Source: UBA5336 sp038526245 (GTDB lineage Bacteria; Pseudomonadota; Alphaproteobacteria; Caulobacterales; Hyphomonadaceae). From it: a stretch of DNA of 13,228 bases. Each line of letters opens with the position of its first letter. Position 1 is the stretch's first letter. The position numbers were made by a program, and so were the translations under genes. Of the stretch, positions 1 through 6,870 are shown one piece after another. Below the pieces are notes generated by a model that saw nothing but the letters and a program-made list of their open reading frames with translations, was not told the DNA's origin and did no database searches. The stretch covers positions 1 through 13,228 of the forward strand of contig JBCBGZ010000078.1 of assembly GCA_038526245.1 (NCBI GenBank), in the 5' to 3' direction.

Positions 1-489
1 GCGGCTGGCGGAGAGCAACTCGCCGCCTATCTCGAACACGAAACGGCTCAAATCCGCACCTGCCCGACGCCTGAAGATCTGTTTGCTTTGCTGCGGTCAA
101 CGAAGGCCGCCGGCCAGCGCTGTATCATCGATCTGCCCGCCATTGTGCCCTTTGATCCGGAGGACATGGCGCAGCTCAGTGACCTGCTCGCTGTGATCGA
201 TGCAGAGCCCGTGCTCGTCATGTCGGCGGAGGGGCACCCTGATGACCTCTCAGAGTCGGCCCGCGCGTTCGCCAAAGTCGGCATCAAGCGCGCCATCTTG
301 ACCAAACTGGATGCGGTGCGCCGTCGCGGCGGCGCCGTCGCTGCCCTCAGCACCGCGAAAATCGCCTTTTCCCACTTGGCCGCCACGCCGTTCATCGGCG
401 GGGGGCTTGTACCGGCCGCGCCATCGCGCCTGGCCGCATTGCTCCTGGAGGATGCTCCAGGACAGGTTGCCTTGAGAGGAGCCGCTTAG
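1..489 (+). CDS. flhF: FlhF-like SRP-type GTPase, C-terminal part (5' end outside window)
   Basis: The reading frame is open from base 1 to a TAG at 487-489, leaving 162 residues of the C-terminal part. It resembles the G domain of FlhF, the SRP54-family GTPase that directs polar flagellum placement. The G4 motif TKLD lies at fragment residues 101-104, and the following segment RRRGGAVAALSTAK fits the GxxL region after G4 in this family. The tail FIGGGLVPAAPSRLAALLLE fits the closing motif of FlhF. An oddity is the place where FlhF carries DTAGR (G3, DxxG): this fragment reads IIDLPAIVPFD at about residues 42-52, so the G3 glycine appears to be alanine. The N-terminal domain and P-loop are outside the window. 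flhG follows directly, which supports the call. An SRP54/FtsY paralogue is less likely given the neighbour. Confidence 0.8.
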   Translation, partial: AAGGEQLAAYLEHETAQIRTCPTPEDLFALLRSTKAAGQRCIIDLPAIVPFDPEDMAQLSDLLAVIDAEPVLVMSAEGHPDDLSESARAFAKVGIKRAILTKLDAVRRRGGAVAALSTAKIAFSHLAATPFIGGGLVPAAPSRLAALLLEDAPGQVALRGAA

Positions 490-1326
490 ATGTCCTTCAT
501 GCTTCGCAAATCCATGGACCGACGTGCAGCCCCAACGCGGCGCGTCGCCCCCGCTTCGATCCTCGCCATAGCCTCCGGTAAGGGCGGCGTTGGAAAGACC
601 TTCATGTCCGTCACCATGGCCAGCGCTTTTGCCCAGTCCGGCAAGCGCACGCTGCTTGTGGATGGCGATCTTGGCCTCGCCAATGTCGATGTTCAACTCG
701 GCATCGCGCCGGAGACAGACCTCGCCGCCGTCATCGCCGGCTGGGTCGAGCTTGATGACGCCGTCACCCATGTGGATGGCGGCGCTGGCGCAGGCGGTTT
801 TGATGTACTTCCCGGCCGATCCGGCTCCGGCGCCCTTGCTGAACTGCCGCCAGAAGAAGTTGCCCGCCTCGCTGCGGGCCTGTCGGCCATGGCGCTCCAG
901 TATGATCAGGTGATCGTGGACCTTGGCGCAGGCATTGAAGCCAATTGCATGCGCCTGGCCCGCGCGTGTGACAAATGCCTCATGGTCATCACGGACGAGC
1001 CGACCTCAATGACGGACGCCTATGCCTTCATTAAGGTTCTGCGCGGTTACGCCCCGAATGTGGAAGCCGTTGTCGCTATTAACCAGGCCGAAACACGCGC
1101 TTCCGGGCAGCGGACCTATGAGGCGATCGCCCGGGCCTGCCAGACCTTCCTGGGCTTCCGACCATCCTTTGCCGGCACCGTGATGAACGATCCCAAGGTT
1201 AAGGAAGCCATTCGTAGTCAGAAGACCCTCATTTCGTCAGATCCGCAGTCCCAGGCGGTACAGGACGCGATTGCCATTGCGCACTCGCTGATGCCGGACG
1301 CGCCTTCGGCGGCGGTGGGTTACTAG
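490..1326 (+). CDS. flhG: FlhG/FleN-type MinD-like ATPase
   Basis: This 278-residue ATPase belongs to the MinD/ParA group. FlhG partners FlhF to set the number of polar flagella. The deviant Walker A motif KGGVGKT is at residues 31-37, with signature lysine K31. The second motif DGDLGLANVD is at 58-67, and Walker B with VDLGAG at 143-148. The FlhG-typical stretch DEPTSMTDAYAFIK is at 169-182. The ATG directly follows the flhF stop codon, and a GAGAGGAG ribosome site lies at about 473-480, so the two genes are probably co-transcribed. The N-terminal tail is basic (RKSMDRR) but shows no DQAxxLR-type FlhF-activating motif. The C-terminus (about 255-278) is not an obvious basic amphipathic membrane helix. 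ATG codons at residues 4 and 9 are alternative starts. A general ParA is unlikely because of the flhF linkage. Confidence 0.88.
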   Translation: MSFMLRKSMDRRAAPTRRVAPASILAIASGKGGVGKTFMSVTMASAFAQSGKRTLLVDGDLGLANVDVQLGIAPETDLAAVIAGWVELDDAVTHVDGGAGAGGFDVLPGRSGSGALAELPPEEVARLAAGLSAMALQYDQVIVDLGAGIEANCMRLARACDKCLMVITDEPTSMTDAYAFIKVLRGYAPNVEAVVAINQAETRASGQRTYEAIARACQTFLGFRPSFAGTVMNDPKVKEAIRSQKTLISSDPQSQAVQDAIAIAHSLMPDAPSAAVGY

Positions 1327-1459
1327 GCTGACAGAAAGATTAAGCGGGTTGTCTGATTTTCCGTATACCTTTACGTCTTGGTAGGGATTGACGGATTATG
1401 GTTAACAAGACAGCGAATGCGGCTATAGGGGTCGCCAAAGTGATTCGGAGACAAGAACA
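1327..1459 (+). promoter_or_regulatory. ctrA upstream control region
   Basis: This 133-base gap precedes ctrA. ATGGTTAA at 1398-1405 is TTAACCAT on the other strand, which matches the CtrA half-site motif known from Caulobacter. A second bare TTAA is at 1340-1343. GATTC at 1442-1446, 13 bases before the ATG, is a GANTC site of the type methylated by CcrM. A possible promoter is TTAACA (1402-1407), 16 bases, TATAGG (1424-1429); it would overlap the half site. TTGACG at 1388-1393 is another possible -35 element. GGAG at 1447-1450 is the likely ribosome site. The elements are seen directly. Autoregulation and methylation control are inferred from the Caulobacter ctrA promoters. Confidence 0.55.
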
Positions 1460-2170
1460 ATGCGGGTTCTTTTGATCGAAGATGATAATGCGGTGGCCCG
1501 CAGTATCGAACTTATGTTGAAAGCTGCAGGCTTCAACATTTACACGACTGATCTTGGAGAAGAGGGCGTCGATCTCGGGAAAATCTACGAGTACGACATC
1601 ATTATTCTTGATCTCTCCCTGCCCGATATTTCGGGGTATGAAGTCCTCAAACAGCTTCGCATGGCGCGTATCAACACACCTGTGATGATTCTGTCGGGCA
1701 ATCCAGACATCGAAGCCAAGGTTAAGACCCTGGGCTACGGCGCCGATGATTACCTCACCAAACCCTTTAACAAGGACGAGCTGGTCGCCCGCATCACTGC
1801 GATCGTGCGCCGTTCCAAAGGGCATGCCGAGAGTATCATCCGCACGGGCGACATCATCGTGAACCTGGATGCCAAGACGGTGGAAGTAGATGGCGACCGC
1901 GTCCACCTGACCGGCAAGGAATACCAGATGTTCGAGCTGCTTTCCCTCCGCAAGGGAACGACGCTCACGAAGGAAATGTTCCTCAACCATCTCTATGGCG
2001 GGATGGATGAGCCGGAACTCAAAATCATCGACGTGTTCATCTGTAAGCTTCGCAAGAAGCTGCAGAAGGCCGCCGGCGACCACCACATCGAAACCGTCTG
2101 GGGTCGGGGCTATGTGCTGCGCGATCCCAAGCCCGCCAAAGGCGAGATCAGCGAAGCCGAAGCGGCCTGA
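1460..2170 (+). CDS. ctrA: Cell-cycle response regulator CtrA
   Basis: CtrA is an OmpR-family response regulator that controls cell division, flagellar and replication genes in Caulobacter relatives. This copy is 236 residues, close to the 231 of Caulobacter. The receiver domain occupies about 1-115, with acidic pocket E7/D8/D9, phosphoacceptor D51, switch serine S79 and K101. The winged-helix DNA-binding domain spans about 125-225 and contains the highly conserved block GKEYQMFELLSLRKGTTLTK and the stretch EPELKIIDVFICKLRKK. Near-identity to CtrA across the recognition region makes the call firm. The C-terminus ends in EAEAA; in Caulobacter the terminal Ala-Ala is needed for ClpXP proteolysis, so regulated degradation is probably kept. 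The ATG has GGAG nine bases upstream. The gene appears monocistronic, with a stem-loop after it. Confidence 0.96.
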   Translation: MRVLLIEDDNAVARSIELMLKAAGFNIYTTDLGEEGVDLGKIYEYDIIILDLSLPDISGYEVLKQLRMARINTPVMILSGNPDIEAKVKTLGYGADDYLTKPFNKDELVARITAIVRRSKGHAESIIRTGDIIVNLDAKTVEVDGDRVHLTGKEYQMFELLSLRKGTTLTKEMFLNHLYGGMDEPELKIIDVFICKLRKKLQKAAGDHHIETVWGRGYVLRDPKPAKGEISEAEAA

Positions 2171-2195
2171 TCGCTCCCCGATAGTTTCCAAGAAG

Positions 2196-2230
2196 ATGAG
2201 CGGTCAGAAATCTGGCCGCTCATTTCATTT
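2196..2230 (+). terminator. Stem-loop terminator after ctrA
   Basis: The arms ATGAGCGGTCAGA (2196-2208) and TCTGGCCGCTCAT (2211-2223) pair over 13 positions with one U-G wobble. The two bases between them mean the innermost pairs must open. A T-rich tail, TTTCATTT (about 2223-2230), follows on the plus strand. It lies 25 bases after the ctrA stop and fits an intrinsic terminator. Confidence 0.75.
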
Positions 2231-2341
2231 GAGAGGCGGCGATCACCAACGCGGTGAGCACAATCGCACCTTTTGTCTTCACGGGTCTGAAACCGAACCT
2301 GCGTTAGCACCAGCTCAAGTTGCTGCTCGCCGGAAAATGCC

Positions 2342-2869
2342 TTGACCCCTGACCTGACCGTATCCGGAGCTCTTACGCAAAAGGACATAAAACGCCTTGT
2401 GGGTCTGACCCGTGCGTCTGTCATCGGGCCAACCGCGACCTATTACGCGGGCGTCACCGCGCCCATCATTTCCGCAGCGATGGCCATATTCTCAAAGACG
2501 GCGTTCCAGAGCATCGGTCTATCGGGTTATTGGACGTTCATGCTGTCAGCGATGCTTGCCGCGATATCCGGCATCGTGTGGTATCTCATCTTCATGCGTT
2601 GGTCCTACCGGCACACAGTTGGCCGTGGCAGTGAGCTGACAGAACCAACCCATGTCAGCGCAGGTGCAGACGTGTTGTCTGTTCGCCGGGGGCCAATTGA
2701 GACGCGCATCCGCTGGGATGCGGTGACGGCGGTCCACGTGAAGCGGGGCTATCTCGCCGTTCTGGCAGACGGGGCAGACGCTCTGGTCGTGCCTGATCGC
2801 TGGTTTGGAAAGGACAAAGGCGCCCGCCAAGCCTTTCTTGAGCGGCTTAGCGCTCGCGGAGCCGACTAA
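2342..2869 (+). CDS. YcxB-like small membrane protein
   Basis: This 175-residue protein has two predicted membrane helices (about 36-56 and 63-84) followed by a cytoplasmic domain. The C-terminal part, with SVRRGPIETRIRWDAVTAV (113-131), a short beta stretch YLAVLADGADALVVPDRWF and a final helix, resembles the YcxB-like C-terminal domain. The function of that family is unknown. The start is uncertain. The TTG at 2342 gives the longest frame but has no clear ribosome site. A GTG at 2399 (residue 20) has AAGGA about 12 bases upstream and keeps both helices. It ends 19 bases before rbfA and partly overlaps rbfA's possible promoter, so any transcriptional link is loose. A family assignment from sequence pattern alone is moderate. 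Confidence 0.68.
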   Translation: MTPDLTVSGALTQKDIKRLVGLTRASVIGPTATYYAGVTAPIISAAMAIFSKTAFQSIGLSGYWTFMLSAMLAAISGIVWYLIFMRWSYRHTVGRGSELTEPTHVSAGADVLSVRRGPIETRIRWDAVTAVHVKRGYLAVLADGADALVVPDRWFGKDKGARQAFLERLSARGAD

Positions 2870-2876
2870 ACACGCC

Positions 2877-2882
2877 TATATT
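2877..2882 (+). promoter_or_regulatory. Possible -10 element (TATATT) directly before rbfA
   Basis: TATATT lies six bases before the rbfA ATG at 2889, which would put transcription start at or next to the start codon (leaderless mRNA). No ribosome site is present between the element and the ATG. The matching -35 position (TCGCGG at 2854-2859 for a 17-base spacer) is poor, so this is only suggestive. Confidence 0.35.
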
Positions 2883-2888
2883 GGCGGC

Positions 2889-3308
2889 ATGGCCAAACAT
2901 TCCAAAGCCGCCCTTGCTGGCAGCCCACCCTCCCAGAGACAGCTTCGCGCCGGCGAACTCGTGCGCCACGCCCTGGTGGATATTCTCGCACGCGAAGACT
3001 TTCGCGATCCTGATCTGTTCGATGTCTCGATCACCGTTGGGGAAGTGCGCTGCTCTCCGGACCTGAAACACGCCACCGTGTTTTGCGCGCCCCTTGGCAC
3101 CGCCGATGCGGACCGACGCGCTGCCGTGACCGAAGCCCTGAACCGGGCCTCAAAGTTCCTGCGCGGGCGTCTTGGGCGGGAGATCGACATGAAGTTCACC
3201 CCGCAGCTCCACTTCATCACCGACGATAGCTACGACGAGGCCGCCGCCATGGACCGGCTCCTGTCGAGCGAAAAGGTCCGCCGAGATGTGGAGGGCGGCG
3301 ACATCTGA
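2889..3308 (+). CDS. rbfA: 30S ribosome-binding factor A
   Basis: RbfA is a KH-fold assembly factor that binds the 30S subunit during 16S rRNA 5'-end maturation and cold adaptation. The 139-residue product starts at the ATG at 2889. The frame is open further upstream to a TTG at 2805, but those codons overlap the preceding gene and lack family similarity. Recognisable RbfA segments are QLRAGELVRHALVDILARED (18-37), the KH-type core SITVGEVRCSPDLKHATVF (47-65) and LGREIDMKFTPQLHFITDDS (95-114), ending in a helix with AAAMDRLL. In many bacteria rbfA sits between infB and truB-rpsO. Here neither infB nor truB adjoins, and rpsO-pnp lies 7 kb away on the other strand. Confidence 0.92.
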   Translation: MAKHSKAALAGSPPSQRQLRAGELVRHALVDILAREDFRDPDLFDVSITVGEVRCSPDLKHATVFCAPLGTADADRRAAVTEALNRASKFLRGRLGREIDMKFTPQLHFITDDSYDEAAAMDRLLSSEKVRRDVEGGDI

Positions 3309-3364
3309 TTGCAGCAAGCGGGAAGGGACGCTAAACCCGCCGCGCAGTCGCCCAAGGAGAGACC

Positions 3365-3907
3365 ATGGAACGCTTGACGTTGGATCAGGCCGGTGCGCGG
3401 CGCGGCGAGCTGTTTCGCCACTCCCTGCAGATGGGCGGCGATACGGTGACGATTGAGAATATCGCCACGCTTTCGATCCTGAGTGAGCAATTCCAGCCCT
3501 ACAAGACGCCCGGAAACCAACGTGTGCTGGGCCTATGGACGGCGGTGGGGATCGTTTCGGCCCTGACATTTGTGATCAGCCTGGGAATCTGGTCGGCATC
3601 TGACGGAAGCTGGTTTGGTGTCACTGCGCTTGTGGTTCTGGTGAGTTTGCTGCTTGCGGGCGCGGCGCTCTGGTTCGGCATCAGGCTTTTGTTGGCGATC
3701 CGACAAGTTGAAACATTTTACCGATTGCGCATTGGCGCGTCCGATGGGCGTCAGATCGACCTGGTAGACGACAATGAGTCCGTTCTGACCCAGATCCGGG
3801 ATGCGATCCGCGTGAAGATCGACGAGGGAGATGCCGAACTGGTGGGCACCTACGACCTGGACGCTGATACGGTGAGCCTGAGCCGAGGGGGTGTGGCCGC
3901 CAGCTAG
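3365..3907 (+). CDS. Small two-helix membrane protein, DUF6232-like
   Basis: The product is 180 residues. A soluble N-terminal segment containing DTVTIENIATLSILSEQF (26-43) is followed by two membrane helices (about 54-77 and 84-112) and a C-terminal soluble region with a beta-rich stretch YRLRIGASDGRQIDLVD and a helix. This layout recalls DUF6232-type proteins, whose function is not known, but the match is by eye. The start is well supported by AAGGAG at 3354-3359, six bases before the ATG. It lies 56 bases downstream of rbfA. Its TAG stop overlaps the stop of the convergent gene (shared CTAG at 3904-3907). No catalytic motif is visible. Confidence 0.7.
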   Translation: MERLTLDQAGARRGELFRHSLQMGGDTVTIENIATLSILSEQFQPYKTPGNQRVLGLWTAVGIVSALTFVISLGIWSASDGSWFGVTALVVLVSLLLAGAALWFGIRLLLAIRQVETFYRLRIGASDGRQIDLVDDNESVLTQIRDAIRVKIDEGDAELVGTYDLDADTVSLSRGGVAAS

Positions 3908-4752
3908 GGCGCGTCGGCGCCTTCGGAGACTTGCCCCGGGACATCCCAGCTGGGCCCCGACAAATAGATCGCGCGATATCCCTGGCCCACTTCCAGGGGG
4001 CGGCGGCCTTCCACTTCGATGACGGAGACCCGCGTTTCCGGACAATTTGCCCGGCAGGGGTCCGGCGCGTCTGCCGTGCTCGGTCCGGCGCGAACGGCAT
4101 GGGGCGACCACGCATTCAACTGGGCCTGCATCGAAAGAGCGTTTCCAGCGCCTGTCAGCCGGGTCGGCGCTGGGCGGTCCAACGCGCCTTCCACCCGCGC
4201 AAACAACTGCGTGACCACCCAGGCATCGCGCACCCGCGCCACGCCGACGGCCATATGCGTCGCATCCTCGGCCAGGATGTTCCTGCGATGCCCCGGGCTT
4301 TCCATGAGGCCGTTGTGAAGCATGTTCGGCACGATCTCCGGATCGAAAGCGCCACTGACCATGGCGACATTCTCGGCGGAAAAGCTGCGCACCAGGGTCC
4401 GGTCCAGGGCAGAAATCCGGTCGCCCTGGCTGCGGCCTGCCGCACCATCGTGGCCGAACGTGCCGTTCCAGATCTGATCCAGACTATGGAAGCGGGCGGC
4501 GGGCAACAGGTCCGCGCGTACATCCAGGGGTGCAAGACCTTCTGCGCGTCGTGCAGCATTGATATTGCGCGCGAATTTGGCCTCGGCGTCCGCGTCGAAC
4601 CGCGCGGGTTCCGGCGGTACATTCAGGCAAGACGTCGCCATTTCCACATATCCGGTGACATCTGCCGGGCGCGTGGTTGGGTAGAGATCGCAGGCTTCAG
4701 CGTGCGCCGCGCTGGAGGCTAAGACGGCAACAAAAATGACAAGCCACTTCAT
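3904..4752 (-). CDS. Secreted CAP (SCP/PR-1) domain protein, canonical residues present
   Basis: The 282-residue product starts at the ATG at 4752 with a signal peptide (MKWLVIFVAVLASSAAHA, cleavage about residue 18). The frame is open further upstream, but those codons overlap the kinase gene. The CAP domain spans about 55-190. It shows the family pocket residues H89 (RFHS), H101 (FGHD), E127 (SAENVA) and H155 (ESPGHRRNIL), then VGVARVRDAWVVTQLFA. The C-terminal 90 residues contain a CRANC motif (two cysteines) and no anchor, suggesting an exported periplasmic or surface protein. Bacterial CAP proteins are poorly understood; ligand binding, peptidase and nuclease roles have been proposed. 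It begins four bases after the kinase stop, so the two are probably one transcript. A second CAP gene lies at 7035-7883. Confidence 0.85.
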   Translation of the reverse strand: MKWLVIFVAVLASSAAHAEACDLYPTTRPADVTGYVEMATSCLNVPPEPARFDADAEAKFARNINAARRAEGLAPLDVRADLLPAARFHSLDQIWNGTFGHDGAAGRSQGDRISALDRTLVRSFSAENVAMVSGAFDPEIVPNMLHNGLMESPGHRRNILAEDATHMAVGVARVRDAWVVTQLFARVEGALDRPAPTRLTGAGNALSMQAQLNAWSPHAVRAGPSTADAPDPCRANCPETRVSVIEVEGRRPLEVGQGYRAIYLSGPSWDVPGQVSEGADAP

Positions 4753-4756
4753 GGCT

Positions 4757-5452
4757 TCAAGCCTGGGCCAGCACCCCTTCGGACACAAGCCTTTCCAGCA
4801 CAGGGGCCAGCATGCGCTCGATCGCAGCGGCAGTGGGGCGCAAGTGGCCATAGGCCGGTAGGCCCTCATCGGCGATGACGAGATCAGCCTGGAACTTGGC
4901 CGGAAATGTATAGCTGTAATGGGCGGCGCGGACCGTGGAGAGATACTGGCTCAGCACGTCTTCCACGTCCCGGCCTCGGTCGCGCACATCTCTGCGCAGG
5001 CGCCGGGCGAGGCGCAGATCGTCCGGGGTGTCCACATAGACGGACAGATCGATCAGGGAGGTGATCTCCGGCATCGACAAGGCATGGATGCCTTCGAGAA
5101 GGATGACGTCTACGGCCTCCAGGCGGCGGGTCTGCTCGCTGCGGTCATGCCGTGCATAATCGTAGACGGGCGCCTCAACGCTGTGGCCGGACTTCAGTGC
5201 CCTCAAATCTGCCATCAGGCGGTGGGCCTCCTTGGCGGCGGGGCTGTCATAGTTGATCGCTTCAATGATGGCGCGGCGTTGGGCTTCGGTTTCCGTTGGG
5301 CCATAATCGGTCATTGGCCGGTAATAGGCATCTTCGCCGATCAGAACGGCGCGGTCCCTGCCAATTCGCTCCAGCAGCGCTTCGGCCAGGGTGGACTTGC
5401 CAGAGCCTGAGCCACCGGACAGGGCGATAAGAAATGGGTCTCGAGATGCCAT
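4757..5452 (-). CDS. udk: Uridine kinase family protein
   Basis: The 231-residue product belongs to the uridine kinase/phosphoribulokinase P-loop family, which phosphorylates uridine or cytidine to UMP or CMP in pyrimidine salvage. Visible motifs are Walker A GGSGSGKST (13-21), the acidic GEDAYYRP (39-46, D41 at the general base position), NYDSPAA (67-73), PVYDYARHDR (95-104), LLEGIHAL (118-125) and the arginine-rich lid (LARRLRRDVRDRGRD, 148-162). The tail contains YTFPAKFQADLVI, like the end of uridine kinases. The phosphate acceptor could differ, since several related kinases share these motifs. The ATG at 5452 has no ribosome site, but a promoter of leaderless geometry lies just upstream. 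A CAP protein gene follows after four bases. Confidence 0.85.
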   Translation of the reverse strand: MASRDPFLIALSGGSGSGKSTLAEALLERIGRDRAVLIGEDAYYRPMTDYGPTETEAQRRAIIEAINYDSPAAKEAHRLMADLRALKSGHSVEAPVYDYARHDRSEQTRRLEAVDVILLEGIHALSMPEITSLIDLSVYVDTPDDLRLARRLRRDVRDRGRDVEDVLSQYLSTVRAAHYSYTFPAKFQADLVIADEGLPAYGHLRPTAAAIERMLAPVLERLVSEGVLAQA

Positions 5453-5458
5453 GGCGTG

Positions 5459-5487
5459 CCTATGGCAAAGGCGAGGTCAATCGACAA
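5459..5487 (-). promoter_or_regulatory. Candidate leaderless promoter of the uridine kinase gene
   Basis: On the minus strand TTGTCG (5487-5482) is followed after exactly 17 bases by CATAGG (5464-5459), then six bases, then the ATG at 5452. That places transcription start on or next to the A of the start codon. No Shine-Dalgarno sequence is present. The promoter overlaps the last codon region of the upstream minus-strand gene. Confidence 0.5.
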
Positions 5488-6856
5488 CTGCGCGAAAGCG
5501 CAGCGTCGTGCTCGGCGTCCCGTTGTCGTCTGAAAACGCCGTAAAACTGCCTTGGGGCGTGATGCGGATATGGGTCACCGCGCTGTCCGTCAGAAATGCG
5601 CCTGAGCCCGTCGGCACGTAGTTGAATGTGAGGCCGTCCGTGGAAAACGCGACATCGTCGGTGAGATCGCCCGGCCCGCCCCAATTCAGTGACAGGCCAC
5701 TGCTCACCGCGCCCTGATCCAGCACAAACGCGCCGGGGCCATCCACGATGAGGGAAACTTCCGGCGGCAGGCGGTCGACCAGGGCGATTGTGCCGGCATC
5801 CACCGCCTGGCCTGGATTGGACAGGTCAATCGCATATTCGATGACGGACCCGGAGATGGCATAGGGAGCGGCGCTGCCCATTGGGTCCGATACCACCGTG
5901 TTGGATTTCGTTGCATTCAGTTCGGTGCTGCAGCTCTCTGCTGTGCCGACCGTCACCGTCACGGAGGGGGTGCATTGGGCCGCGCGCAGGGCGAAGTTGC
6001 TGGTGGTCATATCCTGCCAGGGGCCACCTGGTCTCTGGGCTTGCCACCCCACGGCGCCGTCACAGCACCCTTCAAACCCAACCGCCTCATAGCGATACCA
6101 ACCCGGCTGGAGGTCGATTGTGCCCTCCAGGGTTTCTGCTGTCTGGTTGAAGTTGAATGCCCACCACAGATCGTCATTCCACTGTTCTTCCAGCGTGACG
6201 CCATTGACCTTCAAGTCTCCGCCATGACCGAAATCTGCGCCGTAGCGAAAGCCCCAGGTTCCTGCCGTCGCGGAGGTGACCTCCAGCAAGCCGCTGACGC
6301 ACCAGGCGAAATTTCCATTTGTGCCGCCAAGGGACCTGTTATTTATCCCGGAAATGGAGCTGCGAACCTGATTGTAAATTTCATTCGTGGCGGCAGCGAA
6401 TGCACTTCGCGCCTCGGCTGCCGATGTGGGATCCACACTCGTGACCCGGCTTTGCAGCCGCAGACCCGATTGCGGAAACACCGCTGTCGCATTGCCGATT
6501 GAGGTGACGCCAGCATTGCCCAGATAGATGATCAGGTCCGTTGTCGTGTTCGCGGCCAGCGTCCCAGGATTTACGTATAGCGTCGCGGTGCGCGCGCTGG
6601 AGTCCCAATCGGTGACTAGAAAGTCGACCGCCGTGGTGTTGTCGCTCAGGAACACCCGAACATCATCGCCTGCGGAAGAAAACAGGTAGGTGGCCGGGAT
6701 ATCTGCTGCGGTCAGATCAATCCGGATCTCGCCAGAATAGGGCGAGGCGGCTGTTTCAAGGCTGACTGGGATCCGATGCCCCCAGGCACAATCCCATGCA
6801 GCTGCAGGCGCGTTCAGCGCTGCGGCAGCAATGATTGCAAGCGCTTGGCGCCACAT
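5477..6856 (-). CDS. Large secreted protein with DUF2341-like, CCDG-motif and DUF11-like regions
   Basis: The product is 459 residues from the ATG at 6856. A GTG at 6886 is in frame, but the ATG places a signal peptide at the N-terminus (residues 1-20, ending APAAA before WDC) and has a GGGGG ribosome site 11 bases upstream. Residues 21-120 resemble DUF2341 (start WDCAWGHRIPVSL, later LIIYLGNAG). A central region, about 180-290, holds YRYEAVGFEGCCDGAVGWQ with adjacent cysteines at 264-265, a PA14-like surface motif. Residues 320-459 resemble a DUF11-type repeat found in surface proteins (EYAIDLSNPGQ, VDRLPPEVSL, VTHIRITPQGSF, then TLRFRAVVD). No membrane anchor or sorting signal closes the protein. 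An extracellular or outer-surface role is inferred; no enzymatic motif is seen. Confidence 0.78.
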   Translation of the reverse strand: MWRQALAIIAAAALNAPAAAWDCAWGHRIPVSLETAASPYSGEIRIDLTAADIPATYLFSSAGDDVRVFLSDNTTAVDFLVTDWDSSARTATLYVNPGTLAANTTTDLIIYLGNAGVTSIGNATAVFPQSGLRLQSRVTSVDPTSAAEARSAFAAATNEIYNQVRSSISGINNRSLGGTNGNFAWCVSGLLEVTSATAGTWGFRYGADFGHGGDLKVNGVTLEEQWNDDLWWAFNFNQTAETLEGTIDLQPGWYRYEAVGFEGCCDGAVGWQAQRPGGPWQDMTTSNFALRAAQCTPSVTVTVGTAESCSTELNATKSNTVVSDPMGSAAPYAISGSVIEYAIDLSNPGQAVDAGTIALVDRLPPEVSLIVDGPGAFVLDQGAVSSGLSLNWGGPGDLTDDVAFSTDGLTFNYVPTGSGAFLTDSAVTHIRITPQGSFTAFSDDNGTPSTTLRFRAVVD

Positions 6857-6870
6857 CCCGGTAACATCCC

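Noticed and set aside
1340..2191. Long minus-strand open frame (283 codons) opposite ctrA
   Set aside because: It is the mirror of ctrA. The plus-strand product is a highly conserved regulator, and the minus-strand translation shows no family pattern.
2110..2424. Minus-strand frame across the ctrA to YcxB-like gap
   Set aside because: It overlaps the ctrA 3' end and its terminator, lacks a ribosome site and resembles no family.
3318..3340. GCGGG/CCCGC hairpin after rbfA as a terminator
   Set aside because: Only five base pairs with a 13-base loop and no T-run follow. It also sits directly before the ribosome site of the next gene.
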